Origin: Oreohelix idahoensis
Taxonomy: Eukaryota; Mollusca; Gastropoda; Stylommatophora; Oreohelicidae
Length of the DNA stretch: 64,000 nt
Reading direction: 5' to 3'
NCBI GenBank assembly: GCA_024509875.1
Contig: JAMPIV010014153.1
Span: forward strand, 220,886-284,885
In this document: positions 17,076 through 28,565 of the stretch, piece after piece
Layout: each line of letters begins with the position of its first letter
Numbering within the stretch: position 1 is the stretch's first letter
Notes under the pieces: generated by a model
Database searches by the model: none
What the model was told of the DNA's origin: nothing
The model's input: only the letters and a program-made list of their open reading frames with translations
Made by a program: the position numbers and the translations under genes

Positions 17076-17898
17076 TGTTTGTACGTATCTAGAACGGGAC
17101 ACGCCAACCCAACATCAAAGTTGTCATGACTTAGCCTGACAAAGTCTGGGATGTTGCCTGAGTGTGTTTCCCATCTCAACAAAAGTGAACCTGACGTCCA
17201 CAGCACTCTAGGAATTCCGCTCTATAGTGGTTCTGGTATAACTTAACATAGCGTTAATACCTGCATCTGATCTTTTCACCGGCACAGTGTCTCTGCCGTT
17301 TCTTGATGTGTGGAACCATGCGGTAAATACATCACGACGGCTTATGAAGAAAATCGTTTTTTTTGACATTGTACTGTACGCTGTTTAATATCAGTCAGTA
17401 ACGACTGGCTCCCTCCACAACTGCCGATTCTTGGAACATTAAAACACTCTTGCAACACAGTGTCAAAACACCCACTCTTGTCAAGCTATCATGTTATCAT
17501 GTTATCTTATTGCACTTCCCTGTGTCAACATCGGTCGTTTTTGGTCACAATTTTCACAGTTGTCACTTGAATCCTTCTTGTTTATGACAGTCGCTAGGAA
17601 AAAATTTCTATTTTCTTCTTTTGTTATTAATCGCAATTATTTTTTTATTATTTGGTAAAGATTACTTGTGTATCTTAATTGTGTGTCTCTCTACGGAGTG
17701 CGTATTTGTGTTCTAGACCACGTGGTTGTAAAGAACTGATGATGCCATAGTTTACCGGGATACTGCGCGATCATGCGCAGTGACGTTTAGGTACCCAATA
17801 TTACCACATGACAGTCAGTAGTCATTATAGACTGCGAGGATCAGAAGTAGGGGAGGTGGGTGGTAAGCTTTTGGGAATTCGCTATTGTATTGTAATAA
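17076..17898. other. no gene recognised
   Basis: Unassigned sequence. Contains a GC-poor T-rich stretch near 17600-17690. Confidence 0.35.
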
Positions 17899-17908
17899 TG
17901 AGATATAA

Positions 17909-18192
17909 AAGGTAACGGTAAAAGATCCCGTTACACGCCCATTGAGGCATCTTTGGGAATATGGTGTTAGGCTCATATTTACCTGACCATCGGCACACTA
18001 GAGGTGATGTGGCCAGCATCACGCTGGCAGCCTTAACCTTCCCAGGGTTGCTCTGTTACCCAATTCATGAGGCTGGGTTAACCCCGGAGCCGTTTGGGGT
18101 CTAAAATATACCACCTCAACTGGGGATTGAATCGTGGACCACCGAACAAGGAAGCCAGTGAACTAACCCGTGCACAACCGCGGCTCCAATAC
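17909..18192 (-). mobile_element. tRNA-derived SINE, minus strand
   Basis: A 284-bp unit is flanked by TGAGATATAA (17899-17908 and 18193-18202). Read on the minus strand, its head has a weak A box (ttagttcactgg, complement of 18155-18166) and a B box-like element (cgattcaatcccc, complement of 18122-18134) at the right spacing for a tRNA-type RNA polymerase III promoter. The body is unlike the other SINEs in the window, so it is a separate family. Confidence 0.7.
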
Positions 18193-18202
18193 TGAGATAT
18201 AA

Positions 18203-18445
18203 GGGAGATTTATTTCGCAAGCGCACAAACAGAGCACGTGCATGCATGTAACTAGGCAAGGTATGCCCAGACATATGTTTAACATAAGGCTTTATAGATT
18301 TACAATTGATTATACTATCATGATCATTGATATTCCTTATGGAGCATGGGGTCATCACTGAAGAAGCTGGTACTCTTGAAGGAAGCATGTGTTCTTGTAG
18401 TGATAGTTCCTGAAGCAATTTGTTTTACATGAAGAGGTAGCCAGC
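18203..18445. other. left flank of element A
   Basis: No gene or repeat recognised. The last five bases before the LTR (ccagc) have no matching copy after either 26891 or 32583. Confidence 0.4.
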
Positions 18446-20319
18446 TGTCATAAAATTAACAAGTGATACAACGTAAAAATATCTCCAAAGGATAAAATGT
18501 AAGGATAAAAACATAATGCGTAAGCTGCTGATAGTACATGATCGCCCTGACCGCGGGTCATCACCCTCCATAAAAATTGACTTGCTAGACGGGAAATCAA
18601 AACGGTTACTATTTGAACGGGATGAGAACGGCGGATCAAAAGGAAAAAAATATGACTGAAAAAATTGCGTGAGACTAGCAAGGCTAAGGAGACGCAATTG
18701 GGGGGGGGGGACGGAGAAAAAGTCACGTTCCCCAAGTTGACATAAAGTAAGGAATTCGACAGAAGGGACCTTGGATATGATACGCCACAGTCATTTATTG
18801 GACGCTTTTGCGATACCAAGCCTTTTATTTGAATTCAGCGGCTAAACGCAGATGCTTGAAATATTACAAAATTCAAAAAGTAACTTTTTCTTAATATTAA
18901 TGTTAGGAATATAAAAATTAGCTGGCCGGATGGCCCATTCTGAGCAGTGAAATAATATGCTTTTAATTATACAGACGGATAGATAATAATGAAGACATTG
19001 ACAAAAGACTGTGTTGTTCACAACAGCGAAAGACTGCATTGAATCAAACATCTCACTATTTGCACAAAAATCGCGACCTTGAAGACTCAAGTGTCTAAAT
19101 CTAGTTAGAATGAAAGAGAAGGGGAATTGGTGGAAGCTGTGGCTAAAAATAACTTTTCAGGCAAAATTGTAGAGGGGAGGAATAGGTTGGTTCAAAAAAC
19201 AAGTACGTTTTTGTGAAAACGCAAGTAGAGACGGACAGACTAACAGATAAAAATCCATACTTGACTGAAGCATGACTGAATATGACTTTAGTGTAGGAAA
19301 TTTGAATCTAAAAAAAACCAAGGCAGTGATTGGCCACAGACAATCATATTATCGGCGCTCAGACGCGCATTTGGGGCCATTCCTCAATAGTTGTTCAGTG
19401 ATAGACACAGTAAATTTCAAGTGTGGTGATTTCCAAATGAAATAAATTGAAATAAGTTCAGGGACGCCATACTATAGCCAGCAGCTCAGCTGAGTTTTGC
19501 TAGCATTTCTGTGTTCTTTATTCATAATCTGAGCTGTGAGTTTCAGTTGTCACCAAGGCGGTGTAAACTAAGTTGGTGATTTTACCAGAGTGGATCCGTG
19601 CAGTAACGTTGTGTCAGAGCAGACTATTATTGCCCCCAAGCACGGAGAGGTGGGGCCACCAGATCTCAGCACCAGAGCTACATCTTCAAAGTTGAGTGAG
19701 CCTCTGGTCTGCTGGAAATTCACCAACTCCATTTAGTTACTAACAATCCCATAAAATTCCTGCCATTTCTGGACAAGGTGTAGTCAATATAGACTGGAGT
19801 GATGAGGCCACCCCAACAGCACAACCATTAACTATCCTCCCAATTAGATGACTAGTATAAACATTAATAAAACTAAATAGTCTAGTACTTACATATGTAC
19901 ACTCTTGCATTTATTATGTAATATTCCATGCATTTCTTTCATAATTTCTAAATCTTTTATAAGTTCTGGTCAAAATAAAACTTGATCCAGAACAAAATAA
20001 ATGTAAAAAATTTCTATCAAAAATTTTACACACTTGAGTTAGTTCAGTGTATTATAACATTTGTTAATATTATTAGACTTAGTAAATATCTGTGTGGGTG
20101 TCTATAAACTATCACACCACATTACATATCATTACCCTAGACATTTAACGTAGCCACATTCATTAGAAAAAAAAAGAAAGATAAGTGTGAGGTCGTAGTG
20201 GTAGCGAGAAGGGCCTTCTGACAACTCTCAGTTACATTTTATCTCAGGAGCCTTCACAGCTGACCTCATGCATCACACGTAGTACCATCACCACCATACA
20301 ATACCATCAAACCACTATA
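18446..20319 (+). repeat. 5' LTR of element A
   Basis: It starts TGTCATAAAA and ends CCACTATA. Compared with the right LTR, the stretch from about 18720 to the end is near identical with scattered substitutions. The first 270 bp differ by many substitutions and indels. The U3-R-U5 division cannot be placed without transcript data. Confidence 0.85.
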
Positions 20320-20322
20320 TAT

Positions 20323-20341
20323 TGGGTGGCTCGTCCGGGAT
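20323..20341 (+). other. primer-binding site, proline-tRNA-like
   Basis: TGGGTGGCTCGTCCGGGAT begins three bases after the LTR. The block GGCTCGTCCGGGAT is the complement of the 3' acceptor and T-arm side of a proline tRNA. The bases next to TGG do not pair perfectly with a standard tRNA end, because there are two bases where one discriminator is expected. Element D has the same layout. Confidence 0.65.
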
Positions 20342-20584
20342 AAATTAAGCACATATATTGGGATCTCTTGTGGGATAATTAGAAAGTAATATTAGGATCT
20401 CCTGGTGGGAGAAAAATTGTAAAAATCCCCTTAAAATTAAAAGTGTCCCTGCAGTTAAAAGTTGGTGAATCTTCACAGCCAGTAATTAGTTAATTAATTA
20501 ATTAGAATTAGTTAGACTATAGTAATTAGAAGTACTTTAGTGGTTAGAGATTTATCTTGTATATTATTATATTGTCTAAAAAGT

Positions 20585-23500
20585 ATGGCGGAGCTAGCAA
20601 AATTTAGATCAGCTGCTGTGCTGACCGCAAAGGAGATGGGAATGGATGGTCAGATTTTAATTCAATACGTAACGGCTGAATGTGATAAATATATTGAACG
20701 GGAAGAAAGGAGATTAGAAAAAGAGGCTGAAAGAAAATTAGAGTCTGAAAGGTTGGCTGAAGAGAAGAGGTTACAAATTGAGGCTGATAGAGAAATTAAG
20801 AGGCTGCAGATTGAGGCAGAAGAAAAACGACAGCAAAGGGAGGCAGAAGATAAAAAGGCCGAAAGGGAGGCAGAAGAGAAAAAGGCCGAAAGGGAGGCAG
20901 AAGATAGAAGGTTGCAAAGGGAGCACGAATTACGACTAAGGGAGCTGGAATTACAAGGCCAGGCTCCTGAAAATGGTGCCAGCCCTTTTGCCTCAGATGC
21001 TACGCCCAGTCTGGGAGCCTCAAACTCAGCTATGGGGTTTCATTTAGACCATTTTGTTGAAAAAGACGATGACATAGAGGGGTACCTAGGACGTTTTGAG
21101 TTATTAGCTACTACATATGGGTTAGAGAGAGAGAGGTGGAGTTTAAAGCTATCACAGGGATTGAGAGGTACTTCTTATGAAGTATTTGCCAAAATGAACA
21201 GGGAAGACCAAGACAATTATGACATGTTAAAGCAGGCTTTGTTATTAAGGTACGAGAAGAATGGTGAATTTTATCGTAAGAAATTTAGAAATGCCAAACT
21301 GTTGTCTGGGGAGACATACCACCAATTCTCTGCCAGACTAGAAACCTATTTGGAGAAATGGACGGCTCTGGGGAAGACCCAAGATCTTAAAGAAATGATC
21401 ATGATTGAGCAATTGAGAGAGTCCATGGCTCCAGACATGAGAAAATTTCTCATGGAACAAGGTGCAGAGAAGTTGGGGGAAATTTTAAATGTTGCTGAGA
21501 GGTATCAGGCAGCCCAGGCAGAGGTAAGTGGTGCTAAAAAGAAGCACATAGACAATTTTAAAGCTCCACAGCAATTTAATAAATTTGATAATAGAGAGCA
21601 GGGAAATAAAGGTAGGACAAACTTTGAGCGGCCAAGAAATGACTATCGCGACAGAAACTCACAGTTCAATGACCAAAAGTTCAATGAAAGAAAACCGTTG
21701 AACCAAGGAAAAAGATGGTGTAAATGGTGCAAGAAGGATAACCATAACACCGAATTTTGTAGAAGGAAACCTTCAAACATTGCTGCAATGAAGTCGGGGA
21801 CGCAAAGATTAAAGGTTAATCCTAATGGACAACAGGAACCTTATCACCCCCCAGTTTGTGAGGATGTTATTTGTAATGGGGTCACCATAAGGTGCCTTTA
21901 TGATACAGGTTTGGATTATGATTCAGTTGTGAAGTCTAGCCTAGTGGACCCAAGTCAGTATACCACAGAAACAGTGGAAATACAAGGGGCGACTAAGGAC
22001 ATACCACTCATGACACTTCCCATCGCAAGGATAACGGTGAAAACTCGCTATGTGGAAGGAGAAATCAGAGCAGCAGTGATAGATGAACCAATCTACCCTC
22101 TGATATTGGGGTGTAGATACGTCTTCTTGGGGAATCCCGAGAAACCTGTGATCATGGCGACAGTGCAGACCAGGTCACAGAAGAAGGAGGAAGAAGGTGA
22201 ACCTATAAATGCTCATCCAGAGGAGATGAGGAAGGCGCAGGCTGAGGATAGGACACTCAAGCCATGTTTTAAAAAATTGCCCAAATGCCACACACCTCCG
22301 AGCAAGGGGGAATATTTCATGAAGAACAAACTCTTATACAGGAAGGCCGGAACTGGAACAAATGGTCACAACCAGCTGGTTCTTCCCACTTCATATAGAG
22401 ATAAAGTGATGGAACTCGGGCATGCGATTCCCTTCAGTGGTCACATGGGGATCAGCGCCACAGGACAGCGTATAGCTTGTCATTACTTCTGGCCAGGGAT
22501 AACGGAGGATATAAAAAGATATGTCAAATCCTGCCCAGAATGTCAAAGGGTAGCTCCAAAGCACTGGACTGCTCCTGCAACTCTAGGGGAAATGCCCATA
22601 GTGGGAACACCTTTTGAGAGGGTTGCAGTGGATATTGTAGGACCTCTCACTCGGACCAAGAGGAGGAACAGTTACATCCTTACTCTGGTGGACACTTGTT
22701 CTATGTGGGGAGAGGCGGTAGCCCTGCCATCAATTGATTCAAAACATGTAGCAGAGGCACTACTTACAATATTTACCCGATTAGGATTCCCGCATCAAAT
22801 CTTGACGGATAATGGTTCTCAGTTCAAGGGGAAACTAACGGAAGAAGTTTTTAAGCTATTTCAAGCCAGACACTTTCATTGTAGTCCGTACCATCCACAA
22901 GGGAACGGCCAGGTAGAGAGGTTCAACGGGACTCTCATTTCTATCCTGAGAAAGCTGGCACACGAAAAACCGGATCTGTGGGATCAATTCCTGCCCGCCG
23001 CATTGTTTGCGTACCGGGAGGTACCACATAGTTCAACCGGGATGGCTCCCGCAACTCTGCTATTTGGGAGGCCAATAAAAGGTCCATTAGAAGCTCTATT
23101 AAGGACCTGGACAGATGAGAAGGCGGAAGAGACTGTTACCTCATCTTATCAATACGTGAACGAACTGACCACTCGTTTGAAAGCTGGATGGAAACTGGCA
23201 AATGATAATTTGAAACAAGCCAGGAAGAAACATGCAGCATATTTTAATAGGAAGGCAAAGGACAGGGAACTGGCAGTCGGAGAGAAGGTGCTGCTTCTAC
23301 TACCCGGAAGCCAGAATAAATTACAAATTGGTTGGCAAGGTCCATATACGGTTCTAGAGAAGGTGTCTAGAACAAACTATAAAATTGACAAAAAGGGGAA
23401 GGAGAAAGTTTATCATGTAAACCTGTTAAAGAAGTATCTGGACAGACCACTCCAGGAAAGCACCCCCTTATTGACCTTGGCTATTGCAACCCAGATGCAA

Positions 23501-24976
23501 AAGGAACCACTCACCTCACATGAATACCCATTACATCCTTGTGAAACAGCAGCACAGGTAAAAGTCAGTAAGCACCTGACTAAAAACCAGAGGGAGAGAG
23601 TTCAACAGGTTCTGGAGGAACATACAGATGTATTAACAGATAAACCAGGCCATACAAATTTGCTACAGTATGACATGAAACTGGTAGACTCAAACCCAAT
23701 CTGTATGAGAGCCTATTCTATTCCGTTCGCGAAGGAGAAGGCATTGAAGGAAGAAATAGATTATTTGTTGAAGGAGGGGATTATTTCGCACAGTGAATCA
23801 TCTTTTAGTTCTAGTGTCGTTTTGTTGAGAAAACCGTCTGGGGAACACAGACTGTGCATAGATTACAGGAAACTGAATGCTGTCACAGAAGGACAAGTGG
23901 ATCCATTACCAGACACAAAACAGTTATTTGCCAGACTGAACAAGGCAAAATACTTTTCAAAGGTGGATCTTAGTAAAGGCTATTACCAGATCCCAGTGAA
24001 GCCTGAAGTGAGACCTTATTTGGCTTTTAGCACTTCGGATGGACATTATGAATTCAATATGCTACCATTCGTACTGAAAAATGCTCCGAGTGTGTTTTCA
24101 AGGATGATGCGAAAATTGTTGGATCCCCTGAATAACCCATGTATCACGAATTTCATGGATGATATTCTCGTCGCCACAGAGACAATTGAAGAACACATTG
24201 AAGCTCTGGAGATGTTGTTTGATAGACTTCGGGAGGCGAACTTAACTGCTAGGCCAACAAAATGTTGTATTGGATGCAAAGAGTTGGAATTCTTGGGACA
24301 CACTGTATATCAGGGTAATATGACCCCTGATCCTAAGAACTTGGAAAAACTGCAGAGAGCACCTAGGCCACAAACAAAAAAGGACGTGCGATCATTCGTG
24401 TCGTTATGCGGATTTTATCAGAAATACATCAAAAATTTTAACGCTATTTGTGCTCCTCTGACTGATCTGACTCGCAAGGGACTTCCAGATAAAATTATTT
24501 GGACTGCACAATGTGAACTAGCGTTCCAAGAGTTAAAGGAAAAACTCACTAGCAAGCCTATTCTCAAACTGCCTGATTTGACACAGGACTTTGTCTTAAG
24601 AACCGATGCAAGTAATGTAGGACTCGGAGGGGCTTTGTTGCAAAGATCATCTTCACCTGATGGGGAACTGAAACCAGTCGCTTATGCAAGCCGCAAATTG
24701 AATAAGGCGGAACAAGGATACTCCACAAGCGAAAAAGAATGTTTAGCGTTAATCTGGGCAATAAAGAAGTTTCAAATCTATCTGTATGGTAGGACTTTTG
24801 TGGTGGAGACGGATCATCAGCCTCTCGTATTCTTATCTCAGGCTAAGCATGAAAACGCAAGATTGCTGAGGTGGTCTTTATTACTTCAACCTTATCAGTT
24901 TAGTATCCAATATATCCCAGGCAAATTGAATGTCGGTGCAGATTTCCTCAGTCGGCACCCCTGTGATCAAAATTAG
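20585..24976 (+). CDS. gag-pol: Gag-Pol polyprotein of element A (single frame)
   Basis: Polyprotein of 1463 codons, started at the ATG at 20585 because element D begins the same way (MAE); an in-frame ATG also exists at 20540. Domains in order: a charged coiled-coil (about residues 36-125); a capsid region resembling the SCAN fold (about 150-315); a CCHC zinc knuckle C-x2-C-x4-H-x4-C (about 379-392); aspartic protease with DTG at 440; integrase with an HHCC zinc motif (about 612-653), catalytic D683, D742 and E778 (35 residues between the last two) and a GPY/F module (WQGPY, about 910-920); reverse transcriptase with FMDD at 1190-1193; RNase H from D1341. It would package, process, reverse transcribe and integrate the element in a cytoplasmic particle. 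One oddity is LPFVLKNAP, where the family normally has G in place of V, which may weaken reverse transcriptase. Gag and Pol share one frame without a stop or frameshift. Confidence 0.95.
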   Translation: MAELAKFRSAAVLTAKEMGMDGQILIQYVTAECDKYIEREERRLEKEAERKLESERLAEEKRLQIEADREIKRLQIEAEEKRQQREAEDKKAEREAEEKKAEREAEDRRLQREHELRLRELELQGQAPENGASPFASDATPSLGASNSAMGFHLDHFVEKDDDIEGYLGRFELLATTYGLERERWSLKLSQGLRGTSYEVFAKMNREDQDNYDMLKQALLLRYEKNGEFYRKKFRNAKLLSGETYHQFSARLETYLEKWTALGKTQDLKEMIMIEQLRESMAPDMRKFLMEQGAEKLGEILNVAERYQAAQAEVSGAKKKHIDNFKAPQQFNKFDNREQGNKGRTNFERPRNDYRDRNSQFNDQKFNERKPLNQGKRWCKWCKKDNHNTEFCRRKPSNIAAMKSGTQRLKVNPNGQQEPYHPPVCEDVICNGVTIRCLYDTGLDYDSVVKSSLVDPSQYTTETVEIQGATKDIPLMTLPIARITVKTRYVEGEIRAAVIDEPIYPLILGCRYVFLGNPEKPVIMATVQTRSQKKEEEGEPINAHPEEMRKAQAEDRTLKPCFKKLPKCHTPPSKGEYFMKNKLLYRKAGTGTNGHNQLVLPTSYRDKVMELGHAIPFSGHMGISATGQRIACHYFWPGITEDIKRYVKSCPECQRVAPKHWTAPATLGEMPIVGTPFERVAVDIVGPLTRTKRRNSYILTLVDTCSMWGEAVALPSIDSKHVAEALLTIFTRLGFPHQILTDNGSQFKGKLTEEVFKLFQARHFHCSPYHPQGNGQVERFNGTLISILRKLAHEKPDLWDQFLPAALFAYREVPHSSTGMAPATLLFGRPIKGPLEALLRTWTDEKAEETVTSSYQYVNELTTRLKAGWKLANDNLKQARKKHAAYFNRKAKDRELAVGEKVLLLLPGSQNKLQIGWQGPYTVLEKVSRTNYKIDKKGKEKVYHVNLLKKYLDRPLQESTPLLTLAIATQMQKEPLTSHEYPLHPCETAAQVKVSKHLTKNQRERVQQVLEEHTDVLTDKPGHTNLLQYDMKLVDSNPICMRAYSIPFAKEKALKEEIDYLLKEGIISHSESSFSSSVVLLRKPSGEHRLCIDYRKLNAVTEGQVDPLPDTKQLFARLNKAKYFSKVDLSKGYYQIPVKPEVRPYLAFSTSDGHYEFNMLPFVLKNAPSVFSRMMRKLLDPLNNPCITNFMDDILVATETIEEHIEALEMLFDRLREANLTARPTKCCIGCKELEFLGHTVYQGNMTPDPKNLEKLQRAPRPQTKKDVRSFVSLCGFYQKYIKNFNAICAPLTDLTRKGLPDKIIWTAQCELAFQELKEKLTSKPILKLPDLTQDFVLRTDASNVGLGGALLQRSSSPDGELKPVAYASRKLNKAEQGYSTSEKECLALIWAIKKFQIYLYGRTFVVETDHQPLVFLSQAKHENARLLRWSLLLQPYQFSIQYIPGKLNVGADFLSRHPCDQN

Positions 24977-25050
24977 AGTAGTGGCAGACGTGAGGAGTAA
25001 TTTTATCTATGTGTATCGCTGGTTTTGGAACTTGCCATAGGCATGTTTTC

Positions 25051-25061
25051 AAGTGGGGAGA
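25051..25061 (+). other. polypurine tract of element A
   Basis: aagtggggaga lies directly before the TG of the right LTR, the normal site for priming plus-strand DNA. Confidence 0.75.
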
Positions 25062-26891
25062 TGTGTAGTGAAATTGACAGAGATACAACGGTAAAATACC
25101 TCCAAAGATAAAATGTAAGGATAAAAACATAATGCGTAAGCTGCTGGAATACATGATCGCCCGCGCCGCGGGTCATCAGGTGTTAGACTTGAAGGCAAAA
25201 CGGAACGAGGATCAAAGGACAAAAATCTGACTGAACGCGTACTTGAACTAGCGAGGTTAATGGACGCAAATTGGTGGGGGAAGGAGGAAAAGTCACGTTC
25301 CCCCCCCCCAAGTTGACATAAAGTAAGGAATTCGACAGAAGGGACCTTGGATATGATACGCCACAGTCATTTATTGGACGCTTTTGCGATACCAAGCCTT
25401 TTATTTGAATTCAGCGGCTAAACGCAGATGCTTGAAATATTACAAAATTCAAAAAGTAACTTTTTCTTAATATTAATGTTAGGAATATAAAAATTAGCTG
25501 GCCGGATGGCCCATTCTGAGCAGTGAAATAATATGCTTTTATTTATACAGACGGATAGATAATAATGAAGATAATGACAAAAGACTGTTGTTCACATCAG
25601 CGAAAGACTGCATTGAATCACACAAGTCACTATTTGCACAAAAATCGCGACCTTGAAGACTCAAGTGTCCAAATCTAGTTAGAATGAAAGAGAAGGGGAT
25701 TGGTGGGAGCTGTGGCTAAAAATAACTTTACAGACAAAAAGTGTAGAGGGGACGAATAGGTTGGTTCAAAAAACAAGTACGTTTTTGTGAAAACGCAAGT
25801 AGAGACGGACGGACTAACAGATAAAAATCCATACTTGACTGAAGCATGACTGAATATGACTTTAGTGTAGGAAATTTGAATTTAAAAAAACCAAGGCATT
25901 GATTGGCCACAGACAATCATATTATCCGCGCTCAGACGAGCTTTTTTGCCATTCCTCAATAGTTGTCCAGTGATAGACACAGTAAATTTCAAGTGTGGTG
26001 ATTTCCAAATGAAATAAATTGAAATAAGTTCAGGGACGCCATACTATAGCCAGCAGCTCAGCTGAGTTTTGCTAGCATTTCTGTGTTCTTTATTCATAAT
26101 CTGAGCTGTGAGTTTCAGTTGTCACCAAGGCGGTGTAAACTAAGTTGGTGATTTTACCAGAGTGGATCCGTGCAGTAACGTTGTGTCAGAGCAGACTATT
26201 ATTGCCCCCAAGCACGGAGAGGTGGGGCCACCAGATCTCAGCACCAGAGCTACATCTTCAGAGTTGAGTGAGCCTCTGGTCTGCTGGAAATTCACCAACT
26301 CCATTTAGTTGCTAACAATCCCCTAAAATTCCTGCCATTTCTGGACAGGGTGTAGTCAATATAGACTGGAGTGATGAGGCCACCCCAACAGCACAACCAT
26401 TAACTATCCTCCCAATTAGATGACTAGTATAAACATTAATAAAACTAAATAGTCTAGTACTTACATATGTACACTCTTGCATTTATTATGTAATATTCCA
26501 TGCATTTCTTTCATAATTTCTAAATCTTTTATAAGTTCTGGTAAAAATAAAACTTGATCCAGAACAAAATAAATGTAAAAAATTTCTATCAAAAATTTTA
26601 CACACTTGAGTTAGTTCAGTGTATTATAACATTTGTTAATATTATTAGACTTAGTAAATATCTGTGTGTGTGTCTATAAACTATCACACCACATTACATA
26701 TCATTAACCTAGACATTTAACGTAGCCACATTCATTAGAAAAAAAAAAAAGATAAGTGTGAGGTCGTAGTGGTAGCGAGAAGGGCCTTCTGACAACTCTC
26801 AGTTACATTTTATCTCAGGAGCCTTCACAGCTGACCTCATGCATCACACGTAGTACCATCACCACCATACAATACCATCAAAACCACTACA
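25062..26891 (+). repeat. 3' LTR of element A
   Basis: It starts TGTGTAGTGA and ends CCACTACA. It is directly joined at 26892 to the middle of the gag gene of A2, so it may also have served as the left LTR of A2. A short C-run (near 25302) replaces the G-rich stretch of the left LTR. Confidence 0.85.
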
Positions 26892-26893
26892 AT

Positions 26894-28564
26894 GAGTTAC
26901 GACTAAGGGAGTTTGAGTTACAAGGCCATGCTCCTGAAAATGGTGCCAGTCCCTTTACCTCCGATGCTACTGCTAGTCAGGGAGCCTCAACCTCAGCTAT
27001 GAACTTTCATTTAGATCATTTTGTTGAGAAAGACGATGATATTGAGAGCTATCTAAATAGATATGAACTATTAGCTACCACGTATGGGTTAGAAAGAGAA
27101 AGGTGGAGCTTAAAGTTATCTCAAGGGCTTCGTGGGGCAGCTTATGAAGTTTTTGCCAAAATGAGCAGAGGTGATCAAGAAAATTATGACATGCTAAAGC
27201 AGGCTCTTTTGTTAAAATATGAAAAGAACGCAGAATTTTATAGGAAAAAATTTAGGAATGCTAAACTACTGTCAGGTGAAACCTATCACCAGTTCTCTGC
27301 ACGGATAGAGACATACTTGGAGAAATGGACTTCTCTGGGGAAAACCCAAGATCTTAAGGAAATGGTCCTTATAGAGCAATTAAGAGAGTCCATGGCTCCA
27401 GACCTGAGAAAGTTTCTCATGGAACAAGGTGCAGAGAGGCTGGGTGAGTTGCTAAATGTTGCTGAAAGGTATCAAGCAGCTCAAGCAGAGGTATCAGGTA
27501 ATAAAAAGAAACAGGTAGATAATTTTAAGGCACCACAGAACTTTAATAAATTTGATCCTAGAGATCAAAACAAAGGTAAGCACCAGTTTGATAGGCCACG
27601 GTATGACAATAAAAATAAAACCCCACAATTCGATGAAAGGAAATATGATGAAAGAAAATCTTTCAACCAAGGAAAGAGGTGGTGTAAAAATTGTAAGATG
27701 AACAATCATGACACTGACCGTTGCAGAAGGAACCCTATAGTTATGGCCACCCTTCAGGTCAGGTCGACCTCAAGAAAGGAGGAGGATATTCTGATAGATA
27801 CCACTCCAGAAGAGATGAGGAAGGCACAGGCTGGGGATAAGACCCTCAAGCCTTGTTTCAGGAAATTGTCAACTTGTCATACAACTCCAGGCAAGGGAGA
27901 TTTTTACATGAAAAACAAGTTGATTTACAGGAAGGCCGGAACTAGATCCAATGGTCACGGACAGTTGGTTCTTCCAAAGAGATATAGGGCAGACTTAATA
28001 AGGAGCCTACATGTGAAACAAGATGGGGACCATGAGAAGATAGGTACCATCATCCAAAAGGTGGCTCACAATTATTATTGGCCCAAGGCAAGATGGGACA
28101 TTGAGAATTTTGTAGAAAGGTGTAGCATAGCACATGAGGGAACACCCACAAGTGGGAACATTGATCAGGACCTGGACACGCCAAGGGGCAAAAGTAGGCC
28201 TGACAATAGAAAAAATAAATTTGATAAAGTGGACCAAATGGAATGGGAAGCCCCTTTTCACGGACAAGCTTCAATTAACTGTTTTACAATGGCCACTATG
28301 CAGAGAGTGCAAAAAGATGTCTTACCCCAGGATAAGCCGAAAATCCCTCAATCGGACTTAAACAAACTGGAGGAAGAAGATGTAGAGAGGAAATCTCTCA
28401 TCAAGAATTTTAAGTGGGGAGAAAGCCCCAAGAAAAGAATTGGTAGCGGTCGTTTTGTGCATGATAATTCTGGGAGGAAAAATCATCACTATAGCGCTTC
28501 GAGTGGAAGAGACCATACCGGTGCATGGACAAAGAGGTCCACAAAATTAAAGGTCCATATGTAA
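26894..28564 (+). pseudogene. A2 gag, with protease deleted and the integrase core replaced
   Basis: The open frame joins the left LTR without a start codon; the first ATG is at 26999. Coiled-coil end and capsid match element A closely, and the CCHC knuckle is intact (27683-27724). Right after it the sequence jumps in frame to the region after protease, so about 125 codons including the DTG site are missing. The linker before integrase aligns to about 27985. Beyond that the integrase HHCC region is replaced by a different one (HNYYWPKARWDIENFVERC at about 28070-28125, second cysteine pair incomplete). It is followed by about 130 residues I cannot assign. No DDE core is present. This copy cannot process or integrate itself. 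Confidence 0.85.
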
Positions 28565-28565
28565 C

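Larger units (their letters stand above)
18446..26891 (+). mobile_element. element A: LTR retrotransposon of the Gmr1 type (Ty3/gypsy RT, integrase before RT)
   Basis: The order is LTR (18446-20319), tRNA primer site, gag-pol, polypurine tract, LTR (25062-26891). The reading frame is open throughout. The reverse transcriptase and RNase H are gypsy-like, but integrase precedes them, as in the Gmr1 group described first from Atlantic cod. No 5-bp target duplication is seen, because the sequence after the right LTR is the interior of another element (A2). This suggests rearrangement after insertion. Confidence 0.9.
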
